From positions 868,001 to 932,000 of the forward strand of contig NZ_JABBFX010000001.1 of assembly GCF_012927085.1 (NCBI RefSeq): DNA of 64,000 bases, in the 5' to 3' direction. How positions within the stretch are numbered: the first letter of the stretch is position 1; the number at the start of each line of letters is the position of its first letter. Of this stretch, positions 51,723 to 59,914 are shown one piece after another. A program made the translations under genes and the position numbers. The notes under the pieces were generated by a model. It did not search any database. It was not told the origin of the DNA and saw only the letters and a program-made list of their open reading frames with translations. Origin of the DNA: Ramlibacter agri (lineage in GTDB: Bacteria; Pseudomonadota; Gammaproteobacteria; Burkholderiales; Burkholderiaceae_C).

Positions 51723-52538
51723 TCAGCGGCCGGTGAAGCGCGCGGCGCGCTTCTCGACGAAGGAGCGCACGCCTTCGGCAGCGTCCTCGCTGGACGACAG
51801 GCGCTGCTGCACGGCGAGGAACTCGCCCATCGCCCGCAGCGGGCCTTCCTCCACCGCCTTCAGCGCGTTCAGGCGCGTGGCGACCACGGCGAGCGGCGCC
51901 TGCGCCGCGATGCGTTCGGCGATGCGGATCGCTTCGGCCAGCTGTTCGCCGGCGGGCACCACCTTCTGCACGAAATTCAGGCGCAGCGCCTCGGCGCTGC
52001 CGAACTCGTCGCCCGTGAGCAGGTAGAGCAGCGCGCTGCCCAGGCCGGCGCGCTCCGCCATGCGCAGCGTGGCGCCGCCGGTAGCCATGATCCCGCGCTT
52101 CACTTCCAGCTGCGAGAAGCGGCAGTCGTCCGCCGCCACCACGCAGTCGGCCGCCAGCATCAGCTCGATGCCCAGCGTGAAGGTGATGCCCTGCACCGCG
52201 CACACGAGCGGCTTGCCGCGCCGGCGATAGCCCGGCGTGCCGAGATCGGTGGGCTCCACCGAACCGGGCGGGATGGCCTTCTCGCCGCGCTGCATCAGCG
52301 GCGCCATCGCCGGCAGGTCCAGGCCCGCGGTGAAGTGCGGGCCGTGCGCATGCAGAACGCCAGCACGCAGATCCGGGTCGTCATCGAGCAAGGTGTAGGC
52401 CTCGGCCAGCTCCTTGTACATGCGCGGCGTGAAGCCGTTGCGCTTGGCGGGACGGTTGATGCCGATCAGCAGCAGGGTGCCGCGCCGTTCGGTGAGGATG
52501 GTGCCTTCGGGAGGTACTACGGTGTCCATGGCAGGCAT
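51723..52538 (-). CDS. enoyl-CoA hydratase/isomerase (crotonase family)
   Basis: The 271-residue protein has crotonase landmarks: RGTLLLIGINRPAKRNGFTPRM, HFTAGLDLPAMAP (oxyanion hole region), AVQGITFTLGIELMLAADCVVAADD (second oxyanion Gly) and GIMATGGATLRMAERAGLGSALLYLLTGDEFGSAEALRLNFVQKV. The usual catalytic Glu positions are replaced in part, so hydratase activity is unsure. It may take part in fatty or aromatic acid breakdown. Start at 52538; an ATG three codons later is possible. Confidence 0.88.
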   Translation of the reverse strand: MPAMDTVVPPEGTILTERRGTLLLIGINRPAKRNGFTPRMYKELAEAYTLLDDDPDLRAGVLHAHGPHFTAGLDLPAMAPLMQRGEKAIPPGSVEPTDLGTPGYRRRGKPLVCAVQGITFTLGIELMLAADCVVAADDCRFSQLEVKRGIMATGGATLRMAERAGLGSALLYLLTGDEFGSAEALRLNFVQKVVPAGEQLAEAIRIAERIAAQAPLAVVATRLNALKAVEEGPLRAMGEFLAVQQRLSSSEDAAEGVRSFVEKRAARFTGR

Positions 52539-52578
52539 TAAAGCCTAGACTGCGCCCACGACACAACGAGGAGGCGGC

Positions 52579-54207
52579 ATGGAGGTGGACTACGTCGTCG
52601 TGGGCGGCGGCTCGGCCGGTTGCGTGCTGGCCGCTCGCCTGTCCGAAGACCCGGCGGTGCAAGTCGCGCTGCTCGAGGCCGGGCCGCCTGATGCCAGCGT
52701 GCTGATCCACTGCCCGGCCGGCCTGGCCTTGCTGGCGAAGAACGGGCAGGCCAACTGGGGCTTCGAGACGGTGCCGCAGCCGGGCCTGGGCGGCCGCCGC
52801 GGCTACCAGCCGCGCGGCAAGGTGCTGGGTGGCTCCAGCTCCGTCAACGCCATGATCTACGCCCGCGGCCACCATGCCGACTACGACGCCTGGGCCGCCG
52901 AAGGCAACGCGGGCTGGAGCTGGGACGAGGTGCTGCCCTACTTCCGCAAGGCGGAGCACAACGAGCGCGGCGCCGACGCCTGGCACGGCAGCGGCGGCCC
53001 GCTGAACGTGATGGACCTGCGCAGTCCGCACCGCTTCGGGCCCATCTTCGTGCAGGCCGGCATGCAGGCGGGCTTCCGCGAGAACCGCGACTTCAACGGC
53101 GCGGAGCAGGAAGGCGTCGGCCTGTTCCAGGTGACGCACAGGAACGGCGAGCGCTGCAGCGCGGCCAAGGCCTACCTCACGCCGCACCTGGCGCGGCCGA
53201 ACCTGCACGTGGTGACCGGCGCGCACGCCACGCGCATCCTGTTCGACGGCCGCCGCGCTGTCGGCGTGGCCTACCGGCACGAGCGCACGATCCAGTCGGT
53301 GAAGGCGCGGCGTGAAGTGCTGCTCAGCGCCGGCGCGCTGCTGTCGCCGCAGCTGCTGATGCTGTCCGGCGTCGGCCCGGCGGCGCACCTGCAGGAACAC
53401 GGCATCCCGGTGCTGCACGACCTGCCGGGCGTCGGCCGCAACCTGCACGACCACATCGACGTGGTGCAGGTGGTCGAGGCGCCGCACCTCACCGACCTGT
53501 TCGGGCTGTCGCCGCGCGGCATCGCCAACGCGCTGAAGGGCATCGTCGAATGGCGGCGCCACCGCAGCGGCCTGCTGACGACCAACTTCGCCGAAGCCGG
53601 CGGCTTCATCAAGAGCGATCCGGCCGAGCCGCTGCCCGACCTGCAGCTGCACTTCGTCATCGGCAAGCTGATGGACCATGGCCGCCAGACGGTGTGGGGC
53701 CACGGCTATTCCTGCCACGTCTGCCTGCTGCGGCCGCGCAGCCGCGGCAGCCTGCTGCTGGCCAGCAAGGACCCGCTGGCGCCGCCGCGCATCGACCCCA
53801 ACTTCCTGGCCGATGCCGACGACTTGCGCCGACTGGTGCGCGGCTTCCGGGTGATGCGCGACATCCTCGCGCAACCGGTGCTGGCCGCCTTCCGTGGCCG
53901 CGAGCAGGCGGCGTCGGCGGCGGCCGTCAGCGACGAGCAGGTCGAGCGTTTCATCCGCGGCCATGCCGACACCATCTACCACCCGGTGGGCAGCTGCCGC
54001 ATGGGCAGCGGGCCGCTGGACGTGGTGGATGCGCAGCTGCGCGTGCACGGGATGCAAGGCTTGCGCGTGGTGGACGCGTCCATCATGCCCAGCATCGTCG
54101 GGGGCAACACCAACGCGCCGGTCATCATGATCGGCGAGAAGGCGGCCGACCTGGTGAAGGCCGCGCGTGAACCAGTTCACGCCACGCGCGAAGCCGTCGC
54201 CGCTTAA
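52579..54207 (+). CDS. GMC-family FAD-dependent oxidoreductase (choline/alcohol dehydrogenase-like)
   Basis: The 542-residue flavoenzyme has an N-terminal FAD-binding fold ([21 protein letters not shown], then LLEAG), the GMC signature 1 ([26 protein letters not shown]), signature 2 ([19 protein letters not shown]) and the C-terminal HPVGSCRMG (catalytic His) and [28 protein letters not shown] enzymes oxidise alcohols or choline; the substrate is not known. An AGGAGG ribosome site precedes the ATG. Divergent from the hydratase gene. Confidence 0.92.
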   Translation: MEVDYVVVGGGSAGCVLAARLSEDPAVQVALLEAGPPDASVLIHCPAGLALLAKNGQANWGFETVPQPGLGGRRGYQPRGKVLGGSSSVNAMIYARGHHADYDAWAAEGNAGWSWDEVLPYFRKAEHNERGADAWHGSGGPLNVMDLRSPHRFGPIFVQAGMQAGFRENRDFNGAEQEGVGLFQVTHRNGERCSAAKAYLTPHLARPNLHVVTGAHATRILFDGRRAVGVAYRHERTIQSVKARREVLLSAGALLSPQLLMLSGVGPAAHLQEHGIPVLHDLPGVGRNLHDHIDVVQVVEAPHLTDLFGLSPRGIANALKGIVEWRRHRSGLLTTNFAEAGGFIKSDPAEPLPDLQLHFVIGKLMDHGRQTVWGHGYSCHVCLLRPRSRGSLLLASKDPLAPPRIDPNFLADADDLRRLVRGFRVMRDILAQPVLAAFRGREQAASAAAVSDEQVERFIRGHADTIYHPVGSCRMGSGPLDVVDAQLRVHGMQGLRVVDASIMPSIVGGNTNAPVIMIGEKAADLVKAAREPVHATREAVAA

Positions 54208-54224
54208 GGTTGCTGGAAGGTTTT

Positions 54225-54241
54225 CTTAAGGGATTCTTCAG
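54225..54241. promoter_or_regulatory. candidate OmpR-family (PmrA-like) direct-repeat box
   Basis: CTTAAG-N5-CTTCAG has two half-sites spaced 11 bp, very close to the PmrA/BasR box (CTTAAK-N5-CTTAAK). It lies 57 bp upstream of the hemerythrin-like gene at 54298. It is followed by GCGCGC-TG-GCGCGC, which could form a small hairpin. Confidence 0.45.
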
Positions 54242-54297
54242 AGCGCGCTGGCGCGCCGGTTCCTAGCATCCGGTCTCCCATCCAGAGAGACCCGACC

Positions 54298-55005
54298 ATG
54301 AACCTCGATTCCCAGGAACTTGCCTCCGTTGCCGCCGCCGCCGCGCCCCGCTTCGACCTCTATTCCGGCATCCACAAGGGGCTGCGCGCGCTGATGGCCG
54401 ACACCTTGCTGGCCGTCGGCCGCATGGATGCCGCCGACGACCTCGAGCGCGCCGACGTCACCGAGCGCGTGCTGCAGCTGCTGGACTTCTGCGCCGGCCA
54501 CCTGCAGCACGAGAACGACTTCATCCACGCCGCCATGGAAGCGCGTGCGCCCGGCGCCAGCGCGCAGATCGCGCACGAGCACGAGGACCACGTGCGGCAC
54601 ATCGCGCAGCTGGCCGATCGCGTGGCCGTGCTGCGCAACTGCGCCTCTGCGGCGCGTGCAGCGGCTGGCGCCGCGCTGTACCGCGAGCTCGCGCTGTTCG
54701 TCGCCGACAACTTCCAGCACATGAACGTGGAAGAGACCGCGCACAACGCCGTGCTGTGGGCCCGCTACACCGATGCGGAGCTGGTGGCGCTGCACGACCG
54801 GCTGGTGGCTTCCATCCCGCCGCAGGAGATGATGGTGGCGATGCGCTGGATGGTGCCCTTCATGCACCCGGCGGAACGCGCGGGCATGCTGGGCGACGTG
54901 CGCGCGAAGGCGCCCGCGCCGGCTTTCCAGGCCGTGCTGGACACCGTGCGACTGCACCTGACGAAAGGCGAGTGGGCGAAGCTGGAACTGGCGCTGGCCG
55001 CGTGA
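54298..55005 (+). CDS. hemerythrin-like domain protein
   Basis: The 235-residue soluble protein has a helical bundle with hemerythrin-type metal ligands: H in SGIHKGLRALM, HLQHEND, HEHEDHVRHIAQL and FQHMNVEETAHN. Such proteins bind di-iron and sense or store oxygen or NO, or detoxify. The C-terminal part (about 165-235) is extra. RBS GAGA precedes the ATG. It is convergent with the GAF-domain gene, separated by 7 bp. Confidence 0.87.
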   Translation: MNLDSQELASVAAAAAPRFDLYSGIHKGLRALMADTLLAVGRMDAADDLERADVTERVLQLLDFCAGHLQHENDFIHAAMEARAPGASAQIAHEHEDHVRHIAQLADRVAVLRNCASAARAAAGAALYRELALFVADNFQHMNVEETAHNAVLWARYTDAELVALHDRLVASIPPQEMMVAMRWMVPFMHPAERAGMLGDVRAKAPAPAFQAVLDTVRLHLTKGEWAKLELALAA

Positions 55006-55012
55006 TGGCGGT

Positions 55013-56356
55013 TCAGGCCGGGACCAACTGCACCGCGCGCTCCACGACCAGGCGAAAGCGCCCGCGCCCGGTCTTCTCGATGCGCAGCCCGGCCCCTTGT
55101 TCGACCAGCCGCCGTTGCAACAGCAGCAGGCGCGCTTCCAGGTTGTCGGCCACATCGGGCAGGCGCAGCGCCAGGTCCAGCCGCAGCTCGCGGTTGGTGA
55201 ACTCGGTGCGGCCCTGCCGGACGTGGTCGCCCAGCAGCTTCCAGAGGATGGCGCCCGCCACGCCTTTGATCAGGTAAGTGTCGCCCAGGAAGATGCTGTC
55301 GTTGGCCGCATAGTGACGCACCGGCAGTGGCGGCAGGGGCGCGGCCGGCGCCGCCGTTGGTGGCGCGCTGGCCGTTGCCTCCAGTGAATCGGTGGCAGCC
55401 TGCAGCAGCTCGATCGCGGCGCCCAGGTGGCCGGCAATGGCCACCAGCGCGTCTTCGTCCTCGTAGCTGAAACGCAGGTCCACTTCGCTCTCGACGAACA
55501 GCACGCCCAGCAGGCGGCCGCCGTTCACGATCGGCACCGCCAACTGGCTGTGCGGCTGCGGCAGGCCGGGGTAGGGGATTTCCAGCACCGGTTCGAAATC
55601 CGGCACGTGGGCGTCGAAGCTGCTGCGCATCGCCTGCGTGTACAGCGCCGCATTGGTGACGTGGCCGATGCGCACCGGCGTGCGTTCGCGCGCCGCCACG
55701 CCGATCACGCCCTGCCCGATGCCGATCTCGGAGCCGACGCCGGAGGTCGCGTAGCCGCTGCTGGCCACCGTGTACAGGCGCTGCAGGGCCGCATCGTGCA
55801 TCAGCACCATCGCGTGCCGCACGGCCAGCAGGTCGTTCAGGCTGGCGAGCACCGCGTTGAGCGCCTCGTCCAGGCTGGCGCAGCGGGCCAGGCGTTCGCT
55901 GGCGCGGCGCACGGCGCCCAGCAGGCCGGCGCGTGGCGGTGGCTCCGGCAACGGCTCGCCTTCCAGCGCTTCCACCTGCTCCACCTCGTACACGTCGGAG
56001 CCGAGCAGCCGGAACACGTCCTGCATGCCGGTGTGCGACGCGATGCCCGCCAGCTGCGCCTTCATGCCCTCGAACAGCGGGCCCTCGGTCTCGGTGCGGA
56101 GGTAGCGGATGTGCAGGCGATAGAAGCGCACCGTGACCGGATGCAGCAGCAGCGCGGTGGCGCGCGGGTTGGCCAGGATGTTCTGCCGCGTCTTGTTGAA
56201 GAACTGGAAGGACAGCGCGACGTGGCGCTCGTCGGCGTAGAACACCTGCGAGATGTAGGCGACGTTGGGCACGCCGTCGGCGCTGCAGGTGGCGACGACG
56301 GCGGGGATGGCGCCTTCGAAGCACGCCCGGATATCCTGCAGCGCGAGGCCGTTCAT
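55013..56356 (-). CDS. flavin-reductase/PNPOx-like domain fused to GAF domain
   Basis: The 447-residue protein has an N-terminal split-barrel FMN-binding domain (about 12-110: GAIPAVVATCSADGVPNVAYISQVFYADE, LSFQFFNKTRQNI), a GAF domain (about 160-325) and a C-terminal domain (about 350-447) that looks like a winged helix (YLIKGVAGAILWKLL; TNRELRLDLALRLPD). It lies 4 bp inside the next gene's end. The combination suggests a redox- or ligand-sensing protein; whether it binds DNA is uncertain. It is the last gene of an operon with an ABC exporter. Confidence 0.78.
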   Translation of the reverse strand: MNGLALQDIRACFEGAIPAVVATCSADGVPNVAYISQVFYADERHVALSFQFFNKTRQNILANPRATALLLHPVTVRFYRLHIRYLRTETEGPLFEGMKAQLAGIASHTGMQDVFRLLGSDVYEVEQVEALEGEPLPEPPPRAGLLGAVRRASERLARCASLDEALNAVLASLNDLLAVRHAMVLMHDAALQRLYTVASSGYATSGVGSEIGIGQGVIGVAARERTPVRIGHVTNAALYTQAMRSSFDAHVPDFEPVLEIPYPGLPQPHSQLAVPIVNGGRLLGVLFVESEVDLRFSYEDEDALVAIAGHLGAAIELLQAATDSLEATASAPPTAAPAAPLPPLPVRHYAANDSIFLGDTYLIKGVAGAILWKLLGDHVRQGRTEFTNRELRLDLALRLPDVADNLEARLLLLQRRLVEQGAGLRIEKTGRGRFRLVVERAVQLVPA

Positions 56357-56844
56357 CGCTCGGTCCCCAGCCGCGCGCCGGCGCGCGGGCCCGGCGTCTG
56401 GTCGAAAGCCAGTTCGGGCGTGAAGCGCACGGCGACCAGCTCCTCGAGCTTGTGCGCCAGCATCGCGCGCGTGAGTTCGCGGCCGTAGCCGGCCAGTTCG
56501 ATCTCGCGCTCCATGGACAAAAGGTAGGCGGCCAGCACGGGCCGGTCGCCTTCTTCCGCCTGGCGCATGCTGGCGCTGCGCGCCTTCAGCTGCACGGTGA
56601 GGTGCGTGGACGGCGAGCTGAACACCACGGCGACGTGCCCGGTGGCGGCAATGTCCTGGATCACCTGGCGCGACTGGGGGCGCGAGAGGTAGACGGTGAC
56701 CTCCCGCCCTTCGTCCTCCACCAGGCTGCCGACGGCGCGCATCAGGCTCGGCCGCATCGCGGCGTCTCGCGAGCTGACGATCACGGAAACGCCGCGCACC
56801 ATCACCGCGAGCAGTTGCGGCGGGATGACGGGCGCGGTGCTCAT
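56353..56844 (-). CDS. pyridoxamine 5'-phosphate oxidase-like small protein
   Basis: The 163-residue protein has a split-barrel pattern like PNPOx (VIVSSRDAAMRPSLMRAVGSLVEDEGREVTVYLSRPQSRQVIQDIAATGHVAVVFSSPSTHLTVQLKA positions about 25-92) but lacks recognisable catalytic PNPOx residues. It is likely an FMN- or heme-binding family member. It overlaps the GAF gene by 4 bp downstream and the ABC permease gene by 4 bp upstream, so all are coupled. Confidence 0.78.
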   Translation of the reverse strand: MSTAPVIPPQLLAVMVRGVSVIVSSRDAAMRPSLMRAVGSLVEDEGREVTVYLSRPQSRQVIQDIAATGHVAVVFSSPSTHLTVQLKARSASMRQAEEGDRPVLAAYLLSMEREIELAGYGRELTRAMLAHKLEELVAVRFTPELAFDQTPGPRAGARLGTER

Positions 56845-57635
56845 GCCGCGAAGCGCTTGCGCGTGAGGGCCAGCGCCGCCCAGTAGGCGGCCACTGCATA
56901 GGCCAGGAGCACCAGCAGGTGCTGCAAAGGCTGCTGCGGCCAGCGGTCCAGGAACAGCGGCCGCACCAGCTCGATCGCGCTGGCCAGCGGCAGCCAGCCG
57001 GAGATGATGCGCACCACTTCCGGCAGCTGCTCGCGCGGGAAGAACACGCCGGACAGGAACATCATCGGCGTCAGGAACAGCGTGAAGTAGTAGGTGAAGA
57101 AGTCGTAGCTGCGGGCCAGCGCGTTGAAGATCAGCGCGATGCAGGAGAAGGTGATGCCCACTGCCACCAGGACCAGCCAGGCCACCAGCAGCTTGGGGCT
57201 GTGGCTGATGCCCAGCGCCAGCATCACCAGCAGGATCGCGGTGGAGGTGAAGACGGCCTTGTAGCCGGCCCACAGCATCTCGGCGAATACCACGTCGTCC
57301 AGGCCCACCGGCGCGTTCATGATGCCGTCCCAGGTCTTCTGCACGTGCATGCGCGAGAAGGCGGAATAGAGCGCCTCGAAGCTGGCGGCGTTCATCGCGC
57401 TCATGCAGATGGAGCCGCTGGCCAGGAACAGCAGGTAGGGCACCTGCTCGCCGTTCCAGCGGACCTGCCCCACCAGCGCGCCCATGCCGTAGCCGAAGGC
57501 CACCAGCCAGATCAGCGGCTCGGCGATGTTGCCGATCAGGCTGGGCAGCGCCAGCTTGCGCCATACCAGCAGGTTGCGCAGGAAGACGGGCCACCAGCGC
57601 ATGGACAGGGCGGGGGGACGCCAGTGCGCGTTCAT
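56841..57635 (-). CDS. ABC-2 type transporter permease (NodJ-like)
   Basis: The 264-residue permease has six hydrophobic helices and NodJ-family landmarks: WRKLALPSLIGNIAEPLIWLVAFGYGMG, MSAMNAASFEALYSAFSRMHVQKTWDGIMNAPV, and FFTYYFTLFLTPMMFLSGVFFPREQLP. This family exports lipo-oligosaccharides or other lipophilic cargo. It lies 1 bp after its ATPase gene. The cargo here is unknown. Confidence 0.9.
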   Translation of the reverse strand: MNAHWRPPALSMRWWPVFLRNLLVWRKLALPSLIGNIAEPLIWLVAFGYGMGALVGQVRWNGEQVPYLLFLASGSICMSAMNAASFEALYSAFSRMHVQKTWDGIMNAPVGLDDVVFAEMLWAGYKAVFTSTAILLVMLALGISHSPKLLVAWLVLVAVGITFSCIALIFNALARSYDFFTYYFTLFLTPMMFLSGVFFPREQLPEVVRIISGWLPLASAIELVRPLFLDRWPQQPLQHLLVLLAYAVAAYWAALALTRKRFAA

Positions 57636-57636
57636 G

Positions 57637-58563
57637 TCACGCCTCCTCCCGGATCTGCCGGCCGGTGAGCTTGAGAAACAAATCTTCCAGGTTGGCCGGC
57701 CGGTGCAGGGTGCGCAGGCGCTGTTCGCGGCCCAGGGCGTCCAGCAGCGGCCGTGCGTCCTGCGTGTAGAAGAAGACCGTCTCGCCGCTCACCTCGGTGC
57801 GGTTCGCCATGGCCTTCAGGGTCGGCGATTCGGCCAGCGCCAGCGCGCCGTTGCCGTAGGCTTCCACCACGTCCGGTTCCAGGTGCTCGGCGATCAGGTC
57901 GCGCGGCCGGCCTTCGGCGATCTTGCGGCCGTGGTCCAGCACCAGCAGGCGCGAGCAAAGGCGCTCGGCCTCGTCCATGAAATGGGTGGTGAGCAGGATG
58001 GACTTGCCCTGCTGCAGCAGCACCTGCAGGCGCTCCCACATCAGGTGGCGCGCCTGCGGGTCGAGGCCGGTGGTCGGCTCGTCCAGCAGCAGCAGCTTGG
58101 GGTCGTTGACCAGGGCGCGGGCCAGGCTGAGGCGGCGGCGCATGCCACCGGAAAGCTCCATCGGCCTGGCGTCGGCCTTGTGCGAGAGCGCGGCGAACTC
58201 CAGCAGGCGCGGGATGCGTTCGCGGATCTGCGCGTCCTGCATGCCGAAGTAGCGGCCGTAGACCAGCAGGTTCTCGGCGCAGCTGAAGTCCGGGTCGAGC
58301 GAGTCGAACTGGCTCACCACTCCCAGCTGCGCCTTGATCGCCAGGGCGTCGCGCGGCATGTGCAGGCCCAGGGCGTGGATCTCGCCGGCGTCGGGCGCCG
58401 TCAGGCCCAGGCACATGCGGATGGTGGTGGTCTTGCCGGCGCCATTGGGTCCGATGACGCCCAGGCACTCGCCGCGCGCGATCTGGAACGACAGCGCGTC
58501 GACCACGGCCTGGCCGCCGTAGCGCTTGGTCAGCTGGCGGGCATCGAAGAGCAGCTCGGTCAT
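57637..58563 (-). CDS. ABC transporter ATP-binding protein (NodI-like)
   Basis: The 308-residue ATPase has Walker A (GPNGAGKTTTIRMCLGLT), signature (LSGGMRRRLSLARAL), Walker B (KLLLLDEPTTGLDPQAR) and H-loop (LTTHFMDEAERLC), plus a C-terminal regulatory part (DVVEAYGNGALALAESP) typical of NodI/drug-export ATPases. The ATG at 58563 is the family start. It pairs with the NodJ-like permease. Confidence 0.92.
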   Translation of the reverse strand: MTELLFDARQLTKRYGGQAVVDALSFQIARGECLGVIGPNGAGKTTTIRMCLGLTAPDAGEIHALGLHMPRDALAIKAQLGVVSQFDSLDPDFSCAENLLVYGRYFGMQDAQIRERIPRLLEFAALSHKADARPMELSGGMRRRLSLARALVNDPKLLLLDEPTTGLDPQARHLMWERLQVLLQQGKSILLTTHFMDEAERLCSRLLVLDHGRKIAEGRPRDLIAEHLEPDVVEAYGNGALALAESPTLKAMANRTEVSGETVFFYTQDARPLLDALGREQRLRTLHRPANLEDLFLKLTGRQIREEA

Positions 58564-58625
58564 GCCGCGCGTATTCTGTCCCAACCCGTAGAATTTTCCC
58601 TGTCCGCCCAGAAGAAGGAAAACAA

Positions 58626-59489
58626 TTGTTCCCACCCCTGCCCATCGCGCAGCAGTACTTGCTGCCGAAGAAGTTGATGACCGCGCTCGCGGGCAAGCTC
58701 GCCGGCGCCCGGCTGGGCGGCGTCACCCAGTGGACCATCCGCAACTTCGTGGCCAAGTACAAGGTGAACATGGCGGAGGCGGCCGACCCGGACATCGGGA
58801 GCTACGCCACTTTCAACGATTTCTTCACCCGGCCGCTGCGCGAAGGTGCGCGCCCACTCAACGCAGCGCCCTTCATCTGCCCGGTGGACGCGGCCATCAG
58901 CCAGTTCGGCCCGATCGAGAACGACCAGATCTTCCAGGCCAAGGGCCACAGCTATTCCACCCGCGCGCTGGTGGGCGGCGACGCGGCGCTAGCGGCGAAA
59001 TTCGACCACGGCCACTTTGCCACGCTGTACCTCGCGCCCAAGGATTACCACCGCATCCACATGCCTAGCGAAGGGCGGCTGAAGCGGATGATCTACATCC
59101 CCGGCAACCTGTTCTCGGTGAACCCGCTGACGGCGCGCCATGTGCCGGGCCTGTTCGCCCGCAACGAGCGGGTGGTGTGCGAGTTCGACTGCGCGCACGG
59201 GCCGATGGTGCTGGTGCTGGTGGGCGCCACCATCGTCGGCAGCATGGCGACGGTCTGGCACGGCGTGGTGAACCCGCCCCGCACCCGCGAGCCGCGCGAA
59301 TGGCGCTACGACGGCCAGGACATCGTGATCGCCAAAGGGGCGGAGATGGGCCGCTTCCTGCTCGGCTCCACGGTGGTCCTGCTGTTTCCGCAGAACGTGC
59401 TCACTTTCACGCCGGACTGGGCGCCGAGCAAGCCGGTGCGGCTGGGCGAGGCGATGGCGACCCTGATCGAGAGCGAAGCCGCGCTCTAG
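58626..59489 (+). CDS. psd: phosphatidylserine decarboxylase proenzyme
   Basis: The 287-residue protein has the PSD landmarks: YATFNDFFTRPLREGARP, CPVDAAISQFGPI, YLAPKDYHRIHMP, and the LGST autocleavage motif (RFLLGSTVVLLFP, about 251-263) that makes the pyruvoyl group. It converts phosphatidylserine to phosphatidylethanolamine in the inner membrane. No ATG fits; TTG at 58626 with GAAGGAAAA upstream is the start. It is divergent from the NodI-like gene. Confidence 0.94.
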   Translation: MFPPLPIAQQYLLPKKLMTALAGKLAGARLGGVTQWTIRNFVAKYKVNMAEAADPDIGSYATFNDFFTRPLREGARPLNAAPFICPVDAAISQFGPIENDQIFQAKGHSYSTRALVGGDAALAAKFDHGHFATLYLAPKDYHRIHMPSEGRLKRMIYIPGNLFSVNPLTARHVPGLFARNERVVCEFDCAHGPMVLVLVGATIVGSMATVWHGVVNPPRTREPREWRYDGQDIVIAKGAEMGRFLLGSTVVLLFPQNVLTFTPDWAPSKPVRLGEAMATLIESEAAL

Positions 59490-59572
59490 CTCGGCCGTTC
59501 TCGTCCATCCGGCGCTCTTGCGGGCGGCTCTCCGATGGGTGTAGTTTTGCGTTCTCTCCCAGGAGCGCGCGA

Positions 59573-59908
59573 ATGAATTACCGTTGCCCGCAGTGCAGCA
59601 AGATGCTGAAGGTGCCGAGCCTGTTCTTCCACGACATCACCGCCTGCCCCAAGTGCGGCCAGAAGGTGGTGCTGGGCGACTTCTTCGCCTTCTTCGTCGC
59701 GGCCATCACCATGATCGTGCTGGCGCTTTCGGTGCTCTACATCCTGAGCCAGGAGCTGGACGAGTACTACGTCGCTGCCGGCTATGCACTTGCGGCCGGC
59801 GTCGTCGCCGGCATCATCGTGCTGGTGCTGCTGGGCCGCGCCACGCCCTTCAAGCGCGTGAAGGGGCGCCGCTCCGCGCGGCACGCGCAGCCGGCGCCCA
59901 AGGCCTGA
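59573..59908 (+). CDS. small zinc-ribbon membrane protein, unknown function
   Basis: The 111-residue protein has an N-terminal zinc ribbon (CPQC at residues 5-8 and CPKC at about 25-28) followed by two transmembrane helices (about 39-59 and 66-86: FFAFFVAAITMIVLALSVLYIL; YALAAGVVAGIIVLVLLG) and a basic tail. It reads as a small zinc-binding inner-membrane protein. AGGAG precedes the ATG at 59573. It lies 6 bp from the convergent AMP nucleosidase end. Confidence 0.8.
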   Translation: MNYRCPQCSKMLKVPSLFFHDITACPKCGQKVVLGDFFAFFVAAITMIVLALSVLYILSQELDEYYVAAGYALAAGVVAGIIVLVLLGRATPFKRVKGRRSARHAQPAPKA

Positions 59909-59914
59909 GCCCGC

